Assembly: GCF_963082655.1 (NCBI RefSeq)
Contig: NC_081553.1
Span: forward strand, 192,802,873 to 192,866,872
Direction: 5' to 3'
DNA: 64,000 nt
From: Stomoxys calcitrans
Taxonomy: Eukaryota > Arthropoda > Insecta > Diptera > Muscidae
The translations under genes and the position numbers were made by a program. Below, piece after piece: positions 46,087 to 63,179 of the stretch. Each line of letters opens with the position of its first letter. Position 1 is the stretch's first letter. The notes under the pieces were generated by a model. It was not told where the DNA came from and did not search any database. It saw nothing but the letters and a program-made list of their open reading frames with translations.

Positions 46087-46371
46087 GGCCACCGTAGCGC
46101 AAAGGTTGGCATGTCCGCCTATGACGCTAAACGTCTGGGTTCAAATCCTGGCGAATACATCAGAAAAATTTTTCAGCGGTGATTATCCCCTCGTAATGCT
46201 GGTGATATTTGTGCAAAAACGTTTCCCCAAAGAGGTGTCGCTCTGCGGCACGTCGTTCAGACTCGTCTATAAAAAGAAGGCATTGAACTTAAGCTTGAAT
46301 GGGACAGCACTCGGTGATGTGAGAGAAGTTTGCCCCTGTTAATGGAATGTTCATGGGCAAATTTGCATTTG
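46087..46371 (+). mobile_element. tRNA-derived SINE, full length
   Basis: GGCCACCGTAGCGCAAAGG, B-box GGTTCAAATCC and tail TGTTCATGGGCAAATTTGC. It follows immediately after the truncated SINE, so it inserted into or replaced the 3' half of the older one. Confidence 0.88.
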
Positions 46372-46379
46372 GCGGAGAC

Positions 46380-47480
46380 ACAATGACTCAAAATCACGCC
46401 CCGTGAAGGATACGAATGCCATTAATGTGGCCTTTAGTGGCCTGCGTAAGCACACTGGCGAAAAAACTACGTTTTATTAAGCGAAGGGGGTAAAGGTGAT
46501 TTCACTATCACGGTGGATCACCATCACGAAGGCGGATGTGAATGCAGACAATGGTGGCCTGCATAAGCACACCGGCGAAAAAACTACGTTTGAGTGCGAA
46601 GGGGATCACGTGGATTTCACTATCACGGTGGATCACCGTCACGAAGAGGGATGTGGATAAGACAATAGTGGCCTGCGTAAGCACACCAGCAGAAATAGGT
46701 TAGGTGGCAGTCTGAGTAACACTTTACACATCTGCGGAGTCACGGTGATTCGCAATCACGGCAAGTCACGTAAGCATATCGAATATTGACGGCCACAAGA
46801 ACTCACGATCACGAACGAGTGGGTAGATCGCCGTTACTAGAGGCCGTAGTGTGATGGTCGCGGAGAGTTGCGATGCGAGGGCGACAGTGACTACCAGCCA
46901 CCGATGACCTGCGTAAGCACATCGAGGGAATAGCGCGTTTAACACCATGAGGGTGTTAAGAGCACCTCGTAGGAGTTGTGACGGCTAGGTTAGGTTGGAA
47001 AGAGGGGTCCCTGTTGGCCATGAGACCCTGTTGGTAAGCACACCGTCCGAAATAACACGTTTCATAGAGCGACGGTGACCAAAGATCACGGTCAGTCAAG
47101 GATACGAAGGCCATTAATGCGTACTTTAGTGGCCTGCGTAAGCACAGTGGCGGAAATACTACATTTTAATGTGAAGGGGGTCACGCGTATTTCACGATCA
47201 CGGTGGATCACCGCCACGAAGAGAGATGTGGATGCAGACAATGGTGGCCTGCGTAAGCACACCAGCGGAAATAGGTTAGGGCAGGTGGCGGTCGGAATAA
47301 CACTTTACAAATCTGCGGTGTCACGGTGATTCGCAATACGGCAAGTCACGTAAGCATACCGTAGTTTGACGGTTAAAACGAGTCACGATCGAGTGGGTAG
47401 ATCACCGACACTAGAGGCCGTAGTGTGATGGTGCGGAGAGCGACGATGGCGGCCACTATGAGGGGGTTAAGAGCACACCG
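46380..47480 (+). repeat. GC-rich tandem block with decayed zinc-finger-linker-like peptides
   Basis: Two large copies about 690 bp apart (46,410 and 47,098), each built of about 115-bp subunits centred on GGCCTGCGTAAGCACAC. In one frame subunits read LRKHTGEKTTF or LHKHTGEKTTFEC at 46,445-46,590, resembling the HTGEK linker of C2H2 zinc fingers, but stops follow and paired Cys are absent. Other conserved words: ATCACGGTGGATCACC, GAGGCCGTAGTGTGATGG. Much more GC-rich than its surroundings. Class unknown. Confidence 0.7.
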
Positions 47481-47489
47481 TAGGAAAAG

Positions 47490-47620
47490 CGTTTTTGCCG
47501 GGATGGCGTAGTCGTAGCGGTTGGCTTATGTTGAAAAGAGGGTGCGGACATCAATCCGCCCCATGCCACTATGGACAAACACCTTACCCAGAATCGGCTT
47601 GTTGTTGCGGCGGTTACGTG
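47490..47620 (-). mobile_element. LINE 3'-end fragment
   Basis: TTGAAAAGAGGGTGCGGACAT, CCATGCCACTATGGACA and a CGGCTTGTTGTTG segment, as at 15,645-15,700, 53,015-53,095 and 58,380-58,465. Confidence 0.65.
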
Positions 47621-47743
47621 AGACAAGTTTTCGTTTTTCATACAAAATCCCAAAAATTTAATTTTCGTAGTACCTTGTGTTGGAAACGTTTTCAAAAAAA
47701 TTCTTTAGTTGTCATAAAAATGTATCGGATTTTTTTTTATATT

Positions 47744-47749
47744 TTTATT
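47744..47749 (-). promoter_or_regulatory. Candidate poly(A) signal of CRAL-TRIO gene A
   Basis: AATAAA on the minus strand, 41 bp past the stop codon of the CRAL-TRIO gene at 47,790-50,946. Confidence 0.55.
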
Positions 47750-47789
47750 AAATTTCTCTATCACAATATTGAAGACTTCATCTAAATTT

Positions 47790-50700
47790 TTAGTCAATAT
47801 CTAATTTCTTAAAACTACCCTCTATACCAAATAGATCGGACGCTGTTTTCGCCTTTCCCGGACGTTTGGCCTCCTCAATAAGATGCGATTGCTCGAATTT
47901 AAGTATTTCATTGCGATTTTTACGCAAAACATCATAGAAGACCTCTAAAAAGGTTAAAAATATGCCATAACTTTGCCTTTGCACAACTCTATTCAAAATT
48001 ACCTTTTAATTTTTTGGATGCAGGAAGATCGCCACCAATCTCTTTGGGCAACATTTGTGGAGGCACATGCTTGTAAAAGCCTTCAATGGAGGAGTGCATG
48101 TGTAGAACATCAAGTAGTTCCTTCTTCATGAAAGGCGTCATTAGGGCTAAAAGCTTGTCCATAAAAGGAATCTGATTGATGAAATGAAATCCATGCATGC
48201 GTATGGGAATGGCTTCCTTTTGTCATAACAACAAAAATGGAAGGAGAGCATTATGGGGTAAGTTTTATTTGAACGTAAATTTTATTATTTACCTGTAGAT
48301 AGAACAAAAACTTTTTCATATCTAAAATCCCAATGCGGGCAATATGGCCCAGTTTAACACCTTGCAAATCGATGACAAATATTAGACCAGGTACAATACC
48401 TAGAGTTTGTATCCAAATGTCCATTGCCAGGAGGACTCTGAAAAATAATAATTGAAAGTATTTTGTCAAAATATCAAAACAAGTAAAAGCGAGTTAAGTT
48501 CGGCCAGGCCGAATCTTATATACCCTGCACCATGGATCGCATTTGTCGAATTCTTTTCCCGGCATCTCGTTTTAGGCGAACAAAGGATAAAGGAAAAGAA
48601 TTGCTATGCTATAGGAGCTATATCATGTTATGGTCCGATAGGGGAACTGTATTAGACTATAGACCGTTTCAGACCATATTTGACACGTATCTCTAAGATC
48701 ATTGGGGAAGCCGCTGTACAAAATTTCAGCCAAATTGCATAAAAATTGCGCGTTCAGTGATTTGAACCATACTTAGCACAGTTGTAAGAAGTGATACCAA
48801 GACACTACATACCAAATTTCAGCCAAATCGGATGAGAATTGCGCCCTCTAGAGGCTCAAGAAATCAAGACCCAAGATCGGTATATCGGGCAGCTATATCT
48901 GGTTATGGACCAATTTAAACCATACTTAGCACAGTTGTTGGAAGTCGGAACAAAACAGCTCATGCAAAATTTTAGCCAAATCGGATGAGAAGTGCGCCCT
49001 CTAGAGGCTCACGAAGTCAAAACCCAAGATCAGATTATATGGTAGCTATATCAGGTTATACACTGATTTGAACCATACTTAGCACAGTTGTTGACAGTCA
49101 TAACGGCACACTTCATGCAAAATTTCAGCCAATTCGGGTGAGAATTGCGCCCTCTAGTGGCTCAAGAAGTCAAGATCCCAGATCGGTTTATATGGCAGCT
49201 ATATCAGGTTATACACTGATTTGAACCATACTTAGCACAGTTGTAGGCAGTGATACCAAGACACTTCATGCAAAATTTCAGCCAAATCGGATGAGTATTG
49301 CGCTCTCTAGTGGCTCAAGAACTCAAGACCCAAGATCGGTTTATATGGCAGCTATATAAGGTTAAGGACCGATTTAAACCATACTTAGCATAGTTGTTGG
49401 AAGTCGGAACAAAACACCCCATGCAAAATTTCAGCCAAATCGGATGAGAATTGCGCCCTCTAGAGGCTCAAGAAGTCAAGATCCCAGATCGGTTTATATT
49501 GCGGCTATATCAGGTTATGGACCGTTTTGAACCATATTTGAGACAGTTGTTGAGAGTCATAACGGTACACTTCATGCAAAATTTTAGCTAATTCGGACAC
49601 AAATTGCGGCTTCCAGGGGCTCAAGAAGTCAAATCGGCAGATCGGTTTATATTGGAGATATATAAGGTTCTTGACCGATTTGGACCGTACTTCGTACAGT
49701 TGTTGGAAGCCATTACAAAAAACCGCGTGCGAAATTTCTGCCAAATCGGATGAGAATTGCGCCCTCTTGTGGCTCAAGAAGTCAAGATCCAAGATCGGTT
49801 TATATGGCAGCTATATCAGGTTCTTGACCGATTTGGACCGTACTTCGTACAGTTGTTGGAAGCCATTACAAAAAACCGCGTGCGAAATTTCTGCCAAATC
49901 GGACAAAATTTGCGGCTTTTAAGGTCTCAAGAAGTCGAATCGGGAGATCGGTGTATATGGGACCTATATCAGGTTATGGACCGATTTGAACCATACTTCG
50001 GACAGTTATTGGTAGTCATAACGGACCACTATCTGTAAAATTTTAGCTAAATCGGGCACAAATTGCAGCTTCCAGGAGCTCAAGAAGTCAAATCGGCAGA
50101 TCGGTTTATATTGGAGATATATCAGGTTATGGACCGATTTGAACCATACTTGGGACAGTTATTGGTAGTCATAACGGACCACTATCTGTAAAATTTTAGC
50201 TAAATTAGATACAAATTGCGGCTTTCAGGGTCTCAAGAAGTCAAATCGGGAGATCGGTTTATATGGTAGCTATATTAGGTTATAGACCGATTCGTACCAC
50301 ACTTGGCACAGACCGCTATCGTGATTTCGACGGACGGACGCACATGGCTAGATCCACTCAGAATGTCGAGACGACCAAAATATATATGGGGCTATGGGGT
50401 CTTAGATCAATATTTCGAGGTGTTACAAATGGAATGACTAGATTAGTACACCCCCATGCTATGGTGGTGGGAATAGAAAACAAAAAATTGCTACTCACAA
50501 TTTTATGGCGGCAATAAAATTAAATTTCGATGTGTCGAATTCGACAAGTTTGGCAATAACCACTCCATATCCTTCGGGTGTAAGCGTGGGCATGGGACAG
50601 AGAGAACTGAAATTGTTATACAAAACTTGTAATAAAAAACAGTTTGCCAAACCCTCATTTCGGATACCTACACTACTTTCATGGCATTTTGTAGATCCGC

Positions 50701-50946
50701 TCGATTTACATCTAAATTGCGAAAAAAGCTCTCCACATGCGTGCGACAAGTCAAATAGGTATCCAATACCTGTTTGGATATTTCCGTATTACACTTGCTG
50801 GCATAGTAGAAAAGCAAAGCCTCATGTTCCGATATCTTTGGCATATGGGGTTGAGAGTGTATCCATTCTTGAAATTTTAACACCTCCTCACGTCGCACCT
50901 CGGGAAATTTTTTATATGATTCTTCCACCTTGTAGACATCCCACAT
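47790..50946 (-). CDS. CRAL-TRIO lipid-binding protein (tocopherol-transfer-like), gene A
   Basis: Cytosolic carrier of small hydrophobic ligands (SEC14/CRAL-TRIO family; the ligand in flies is mostly unknown). Five exons on the minus strand: 50946-50672, 50606-50499, 48437-48293, 48216-48003 and 47944-47790, giving 298 aa, a normal length. N-terminal helices (FQEWIHSQPHMPKISEHEAL) are followed by the CRAL-TRIO domain: PTLTPEGYGVVIAKL, LLAMDIWIQTLGIVPGLIFV, IDLQGVKLGHIARIG and EAIPIRMHGFHFINQIPFMD, then FMKKELLDVLHMHSSIEGFY and VPPQMLPKEIGGDLP, ending FKKLDID. All four introns join in frame; the first donor is unusual (AGT|GTAGGT). Start at 50,946 was chosen as the first Met of the exon; 57 further in-frame bases lie before an AG at 51,004-51,005, so the N-terminus is the least certain part. 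Intron 2 is expanded by a 2-kb repeat. Confidence 0.93.
48479..50480 (+). repeat. 153-bp-type tandem repeat, subfamily 1, in CRAL-TRIO A intron 2
   Basis: Starts at TAAAAGCGAGTTAAGTTCGG and CCAGGCCGAATCTTATATACC, then units exactly 153 bp apart (GATCGG at 49,181, 49,334 and 49,487). Ends with GTGATTTCGACGGACGG and a CCCCCATGCTATGGTGGTGG hairpin. Oriented opposite to the gene. Confidence 0.92.
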
Positions 50947-51009
50947 ATTGAATGATTTGAAAGCTGGGGTTTGGTGGTTGACGATGTCTTGATTGTTTGC
51001 CTTCTGAAA

Positions 51010-51321
51010 TGTGGGATTGCAATGACGAGAAGCTCATTGAAATGTTGATACTTTTATAATTTTTTGTACATTTTACTGTATTCGTTTATTTTTTTTTTCA
51101 TATGGTGGGGATAAGTGTTTTATGTCTTGTTATACCTGTTGCTATTTCTTTGTGAATTTGTTTTTTCTGATAACCTAGGTTCTTTGATTGGCTTCTTTAT
51201 TTTTGGGAATATGGACAATGCCAGGTAAAAAAAACTAGAAATTAAAATCAATAGAATAAGAACTAGAATAGATTGAAAATTCATAATTCATGACAGCTTT
51301 ATCTTTGAAAGCGAGCAGAGT
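51010..51321. other. Upstream flank of CRAL-TRIO A
   Basis: AT-rich single-copy-looking DNA that should hold the promoter or first non-coding exon. No element can be named. Confidence 0.4.
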
Positions 51322-52860
51322 AAAATACGAGTAAGAGCGTGCTAAGTTCGGCCAGGCCGAATCTTATATACCCTCCACCATGGATGGCATTTGTCGAGTT
51401 CTATGCGCGGTATCTTTTTTAGGCAAACAAATAATATTAAATACGAACTGTTATACTATTGGAGCTATATCAAGTTATAGTCCGATTCGGACCATAAATG
51501 AATGCTGAACATGGTAGAAGACATTGTGTAATATTTCAGTTCATTCGGATAAGAATTGCGCCTTGTAGGGGTTCAAGAAGCAAAATCGGGAGATAGGTTT
51601 ATATGGGAGCTGTATCAAGCTATTGATCGATTCAGACGTATGTTGAAGGTCATAAGAGAAGCCGTTGTACAAAATTTCTGCCAAATCGGATGAGAATTGC
51701 GCCCTCTAAAGGCTCAAGAAGTCAAGATCCCAGATCGGTTTATATGGCAGCTATATCAGGTTCTATTCCGATTTACGCCATTCTTAGCACAGTTATTGGA
51801 AGTCGTATTAAAACACCTCATGCAAAATTTCAGCCAAATCGGATGAGAAGTACGCCCTCTAGTGGCTCACGAAGTCAAGACCCAAGATCGGTTTATGTGG
51901 CAGCTATATCAGGTTAGGAACCGATATGAATCATATTTAGCACAGTTGTTGGAAATGATACCAAAACACTACGTGCAAAATTTCAGTTTAATCGGACGAG
52001 AATTGTGCCCTCTAGAAGGTCAAGAAGTCAATTCTTATCCGATTGGAATGAAATTTTGCACGACGTGTTTTGTGATGATATCCAACAACTGTGCCAAGTA
52101 TGGTTCAAATCGGTCGATAACCTGATATAGCTGCCATATAAACCGATCTTGAATCTTGACTTCTTAAGCCACTAGAGGGCGCAATTCTTATCCGATTGGA
52201 ATGAAATTTTGCACGACGTGTTTTGTTATGAAAGCGAACAACTGTGCCGAGTATGGTTCAAATCGGTCCATAACCTGATATAGCTGCCATATAAACCGAT
52301 CTTGAATCTTGACTTCTTGACTTCCCTCTAGAGAGCGCAATTCTTATTTGATAGGAATGAAATTTTTCACGACGTGTTTTGTTATGATATCGAACAACTG
52401 TGCCGAGTATGGTTCAAATCGGTCCATAACCTGATATAGCTGCCATATAAACCGATCTGGGCACTTGACTTCTTGAGAATGTAGAGGACGCAATTCTTAT
52501 CCGATTGGAATGAAACTTTGCACGAAGTATTTTGTAATGATATCTAGCAACTGTGCCAAGTATGGTTCAAATCGGTCCATAACCTGATATAGCTGCCATA
52601 TAAACCGATCTTGAATCTTGACTTCTTGAGCCTCTAGAGAGCGCAATTCTTATCCGATTGGAATGAAATTTTGCACGACGTGTTTTGTTACGATATCCAA
52701 CAACTGTGACAAATAAGGTTCAAATCAGTTAATAACCTGATATAGCTGCCATATAAACCAATCTTCAATCTTGACTTTTTGAGCCTCTAGAGGGCGCAAT
52801 TCTTATCCGATTTGAATGACATTTTGCACGAAGTATTTTGAAATTTCGGTCAATGATACC
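51322..52860. repeat. 153-bp-type repeats arranged as a large inverted repeat
   Basis: 51,322-52,030 runs in the forward orientation (TATATGGCAGCTATATCAGG); from about 52,035 the same units run in reverse (CCTGATATAGCTGCCATATA). The centre lies near 52,030-52,036, where TCAAGAAGTCAATTC meets TTATCCGATTGGAATG. About 700-bp arms. Confidence 0.85.
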
Positions 52861-52999
52861 ATTTTATACAAATTCATTTCAACACCTATCGACGTTGACC
52901 AATCTCATCTCACTTTCGTTTTGACTGTCATACTTTAGGATGATGTCGTCTTAATAATACCCTTTCTTTTTTGTCGTTTGATGAATTTTTGTTGAATTA

Positions 53000-53640
53000 T
53001 TGCACTAGGTTAGGTCAAGTTGAAAAAAGGGTGCGGATATTAATCCACCCCGTGCCACTAAGGACTTACACCTAATACAGTAATCGGCTTGTTGTGCGCT
53101 CTAAATACTAAAAAGTAACCCCGAAAAAGACGATCTCTGCCAGGAATTCCGAGCTGCTTGCAAAATTCCCAATTGCTTTCCATACCTCGGCCCTATGTTG
53201 GTTCATGTCTGGTATTGTGTCCCCACCTAAGTACCGGTGTCTGTTAGCCGCGAAAGCCAGGTATTGACATTTGAAATGCTCCAACGTCTCATCATCTTCC
53301 CCACATGCCCTACACTTGCTGTCACTTGCCTCACCGATTTTACATAAGTGAAATCGTCCTGTTATGTTATCGAAAGCTATACTGATCTCCGGCTAACTTC
53401 CTTTCAGTAATAGCTTCGTCTTTTCTCTCCATAGGAGTTTCGTCGTTCTACCGATCGTATCGCTGTTTGTAGCCCACCCCCTTAATTCCGATCGCGTCGA
53501 CCCGAAAGGGCTCGGGTTAACCAAGTTTATTGACGGCAGTCCTCTGGCTTTCATTGCCAAATCGTCTGCGTTTTCATGCCCCCTTACTCTACTATGACCC
53601 GGCACCCAACGATGCGGATCGTGCCATCCTCAGATAAGGC
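53000..53640 (-). mobile_element. LINE C-terminal fragment: RNase H end and Cys-rich tail
   Basis: Minus strand: MPGHSRVRGHENADDLAMKA (RNase H C-terminal motif), ELRGWATNSDTIG, LLWREKTKLLLKG, then in a shifted frame a C-X2-C...H-X4-C tail and GGDT, followed by the 3' UTR at 53,010-53,110. A LINE family different from the PPPIA/CPDC family. Confidence 0.8.
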
Positions 53641-53664
53641 GTTAATATACTTCTTATATTCCTA

Positions 53665-55262
53665 GAGATGGGCGAGGGGAAATACCCAAAAGGTATTTAC
53701 CCGTTAAATTGGGTAAATACCCGGGTATTTTCCCTTTTATACCCAAAAGTTGGTCTTGCACATATCTTGGGTATAAAAACATTTTCCAAACAATCTCTGA
53801 TGATTTCCAATTCTTTGTATATAAACCTGATCTTCTGATTTCATAAAATCGGAATTTTGTTATATATAGCCGCTATATAGACCGATGTCCAGACCTAAAG
53901 TCTTGAGCCAATAAATTGGTAATTTTTCATCCGATTTCGAAATTTGGAACTGCGAAGTGTGGTCCAGATCGGAAAATATTTGGATATAGCTACCTGTTAC
54001 CGATCGCCCGATCTCCCGATATAGGGTAAAAGATCCATTTGTTACCCGAATTGGATGAAATTTGGCACATTGTGTTCTGGTAGACCCCTACCCATTTGTG
54101 CCAAATGTGGTTCAGATCGGACCATATTTGGATACAGCTGCCATATAGGCCGATCTCCCGATATAGTGTATTGAGGCCATAAAAAGAGCATTTTTCATCC
54201 GATTTCGATAAAATTTGGCACAGCGAGTTCTGGTATCCCTCTAAACCTTTTTGTTGAATATCGTCCAGATCGGACCATATTTGGATATAGCTGCCCTATA
54301 GACCGATCTCCCGATATAGAGTATTTAGCCCATAAAGGGAGCATTTTTCAACCGATTTTGATGAAATAGGAGACCCCTTCCCATTCCTGTCAAACGTGGT
54401 TCAGTAGGACCATATTTGGATACAGCTGCCATATAGGCCGATCTCCCGATATAGTGTATTGAGCCTATAAAAGAAGCATTTTTCATCCGATTTCGATGAA
54501 ATTTGGCATAATGAGTTTCGATAAGCCTCTAGACCTATTTGTTGAATATGGTCCGGATCGAACCATATTTGCATATAGCTGCCCTATAGACCGACCGCCC
54601 GATATAGAGTACTGAGCCCATAAAGGGAGCATTTTTCATCCGATTTTGATGAAATTTGAAACAGTGAGTTCTGGTAGGACCCCGTAAAGTATATATGTTC
54701 TTGATCGTCTCGACATTCTGAGCCGATCCAGCCATGTCCGTCCGTCTGTCGAAATCATGATAGTGGTCGAACGCGTAGAGCCAGCAGCTTGAACTTTTGC
54801 ACAGATACTAAGTATTGTGTAGGTCGTTGGGGATAGCAAATGGGCCATTTCGGTTTAGATTGGATAAAGCTCTCACATAAACCGATCTTCCGATTTGACT
54901 TCTTGAGCCCTTACAAGCCGCAATTTTGTCCGATTTGGCTGAAATTTTGCATGTAGTGTTGTATAATGACTTCCAAAAACTGTGCCAAGTGCGGTACGAA
55001 TCGGTCTATAACCTGATATAGCTCCCATATAAACCGATCTTCCGATTTGACTTCTTGAGCCCTTACAAGCCGCAATTTTTTTCCGAATTGGCTGAAATTT
55101 TGCACATAGTGTTCTGTTACAACGTCCAACAACTGTGCCAAGTGCGTTACGAATCGGTCTCTAACCTGATATAGCTCTCATATAAACCGATCTCCCGATT
55201 TGACTTCTTGAGTCCTTACAAGCCGAAATTTTTGTCCGATTCGGCTGAAATTTCTCATCCAT
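53665..55262 (-). repeat. GGGTAAATACCC element fused to 153-bp-type repeats
   Basis: 53,680-53,750 contains GTATTTACCC, GGGTAAATACCCGGGTATTT; 53,820-54,700 has units with GGACCATATTTGGATA and CCGATCTCCCGATATA; 54,840-55,260 is subfamily 1 (GACTTCTTGAGCCCTTACAAG) in reverse orientation. Confidence 0.8.
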
Positions 55263-56079
55263 CATACTTCCACTCTATCTTCACTGAGTTAAATGATACT
55301 GGAGTAACTCATACTAGCTGGGATTGTATAACAAAGAGTTCTTATGTCACATTCATAATTATGCGTTTACAGAATAACTCTTCAACACTGTGCAAAATAG
55401 TTTTAGTTTTTTGATATTACTTTAACTTTTACGATATAAAACTGAACTTGAACTTTAGCTTTAACGTATTTAAGCTTCTCATTTTTAATTGTATTTTGTG
55501 GCTTTAACTTTGATATGACTTGCAGGTATTCAAAATTTCATCTTATCAAGCAGTGTTGACCTTTTTTTTATAGTGTATCATCATTTTCAAAAATCATTTG
55601 CATTTTAATATTATACTCGTGATAAACCCATGGTTTGATATTCCGCGCACTCATTCATACCTATTTACTCGATTATGGGACAGGTTTTCTATGGAGGTAT
55701 AAGTATCACAAATAAAGAAAGGCCTGGGTAAAAAAAGTTTGGTTTGCCGAAATAATGCGTATTGTTTGGTTATTAAAGTTCTTATCAGAACTATAACTCT
55801 TACTTTTTGGTTGATATGAGATATTCATTAAAAATCAAACGTAGAATTTTATCACTTTATCACAACCACCACCACCATATTCTAGACATTTAAAAGTATA
55901 TACAAATAATTTACACGGAAATTAAGTCAATTAAAACCCTAACACTTTTTTATGTGAGAGGCGCAACTTGGGTTATAAACACCCCCATCTATCTGCTATC
56001 GGTAAGAATGATTGCTTTTTGAGTGTTATTAAAAGGAATGAAATGATGTGTTGTGGATATTTGATTTGGGTTAACTATT
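55263..56079. other. Intergenic AT-rich DNA
   Basis: No gene, RNA or identifiable repeat seen. Confidence 0.5.
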
Positions 56080-57740
56080 TTTATATCCATCACCATAGGA
56101 TGGGGTATACTAATCTAGTCATTCCGTTTGTAACACCTCGAAATGTTCATCTAAGACCCTATATAAAGTATATATTGGGTTGCCCAAAAAGTAATTGCGG
56201 ATTTTTTAAAAGAAAGTAAATTCATTTTTAATAAAACTTAGAATGAACTTTAATCAAATATACCTTTTTTACACTTTTTTTCTAAAGCAAGCTAAAAGTA
56301 ACAGCTGATAACTGACAGAAGAAAGAATGCAATTACAGAGTCACAAGCTGTGAAAAAATTTGTCAACGCCGACTATATGAAAAATCCGCAATTACTTTTT
56401 GGGCAACCCAATATATTCTTGATCGTCTCGTCATTCTGAGTCGATCTAGCCATGTTCCTCCGTCCGTCCCTCTGTTGAAATCACGATAGAGGTCGAATGT
56501 GTAAAGCTCGCAGCTTTAAATTTTGCACAGATATTTAATATTGGTGTAGGGGATTGAAAATGGGCCATATCGGTTCAGATTTCGATATAGCTACCATATA
56601 AACCGATCTCTCAATTTCACTTCTTAAGCCCCTCGAAGCCGCAATTTTTGTCCGATTTGGCTGAAATTTTGCATATAGTGTTCTATTTTGACTTTCAATA
56701 ACTGCTCTTAGTACGGTTCAAATCTGTGTATAACCTGATATAGGTCCCATATAAACCGATCTCCCGATTTGACTTCTTGAGCCCCTGGAAGCCTCAATTT
56801 TCATCCGATTTGGCTGAAATTTTGCACAAACTATGCAACTTCCAGCAACGGAGCCAAGTACTCTCCAAATCGGTCTATAACCTGATATAGCTCCCATATA
56901 AACCGATTTGCCGATTTGACTTTTTGAGCCCCTGGAAGTCGCACTTAGTGTCCGATTTCGCAAAAATTTTACAGATAGTGTTCTGTTATTGCTTCCAACA
57001 ACTGTGTCAAGTTCGGTCTAAATCGGTCAAGACCCTGATATAGCTCCCATATAAACCGATCTCCCGATTTGACTTCTTGAGCCCTTGCAAGCTGCGATTT
57101 TTGTCCGATTTGGCTAAAATCGTGCGCATAGAGTTCTGTTACGACTTCCAACAACTGTTTCCTAGTACGGTCCAAATCGGCCTTTAACCTGATATAGCTT
57201 CCATATAAACCGATTTCCGGATTTGACTTCGATCTAGCCATTTCCGTCCGTCCGGTTGTACGCGTAGTGTTAGCCTCTTATAATTTTGCACAGACACTTA
57301 CTATTGATTTAGGTTATTGGGGATTGCAAATGGGCCATATCGGTTTAGATTTGGATATAGTTTCCATATAAATCGATTTCCCGATTTGACTTCTTGAGCC
57401 CTTACAAGCCGCAATTTTTATCCGATTTGGCTGAAATTTTGCACATAGTGTTCTGTTATGACTCCCAACAACTGTGCCAAGTTCGGTCAAAATCGATCAA
57501 GAACCTGATATAGCTCCCATATAAACCGATCTCCCGTTTTGACTTCTTGAGCCCCTGGAAGCCTCAACTTTCATCCGATTTGTCTGAAATTTTGCATATA
57601 GTGTTCTGTTATGACTCTCAACAACTGTGCTAAGTACAGTTCAAATCGGTCTATAACCTAGTATAGCTCCCATATTTTAGTAGAATCCATGGTGGTTGTT
57701 TCCCAAGATTCGGCCCGGCCGAACTTAAATGCGTTTCAAT
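56080..57740 (-). repeat. 153-bp-type repeat, subfamily 1, with nested mariner MITE
   Basis: Left terminus ATATCCATCACCATAGGATGG and AAAGTATATA, interrupted by the MITE at 56,175-56,411, then TATTCTTGATCGTCTCG and reverse-orientation units to GGCCCGGCCGAACTTAAATG at the right terminus. Confidence 0.88.
56175..56411. mobile_element. Mariner-derived MITE
   Basis: 237 bp flanked by TA. Ends TTGGGTTGCCCAAAAAGTAA and its complement. About 100 bp at the left and 130 bp at the right match the ends of the mariner at 30,162-31,071 (AACTTAGAATGAACTTTAAT; AACAGCTGATAACTGACAG), so it is an internal-deletion derivative of that family. Confidence 0.92.
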
Positions 57741-57804
57741 CCTTTAATCAATTGGTCACTCCACACACTTTTGTAATACTCATTTTCCAAAAAGTTCTAT
57801 CAAT

Positions 57805-57810
57805 TTTATT
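57805..57810 (-). promoter_or_regulatory. Candidate poly(A) signal of CRAL-TRIO gene B
   Basis: AATAAA on the minus strand, 71 bp past the stop of gene B. Confidence 0.5.
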
Positions 57811-57880
57811 GTCTTATTGATTCTTATTGCCTATTATACTGCTTTGCTATGCTTCTTTCCTTTTCGGGTCACCTCTACAT

Positions 57881-63170
<5,290 letters not shown>

Positions 63171-63179
63171 GATTTTTCG

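Noticed and set aside
46380..47480. Functional C2H2 zinc-finger gene
   Set aside because: HTGEK-like pieces exist, but stops interrupt the frame and the paired cysteines needed for fingers are missing.
50495..50749. Frameshift inside CRAL-TRIO gene A between exons 1 and 2
   Set aside because: A 65-bp intron with GT at 50,670-50,671 (minus) and TTTCAG acceptor joins the frames exactly, giving KVVSLCPMPTLTPEGY; no frameshift is needed.
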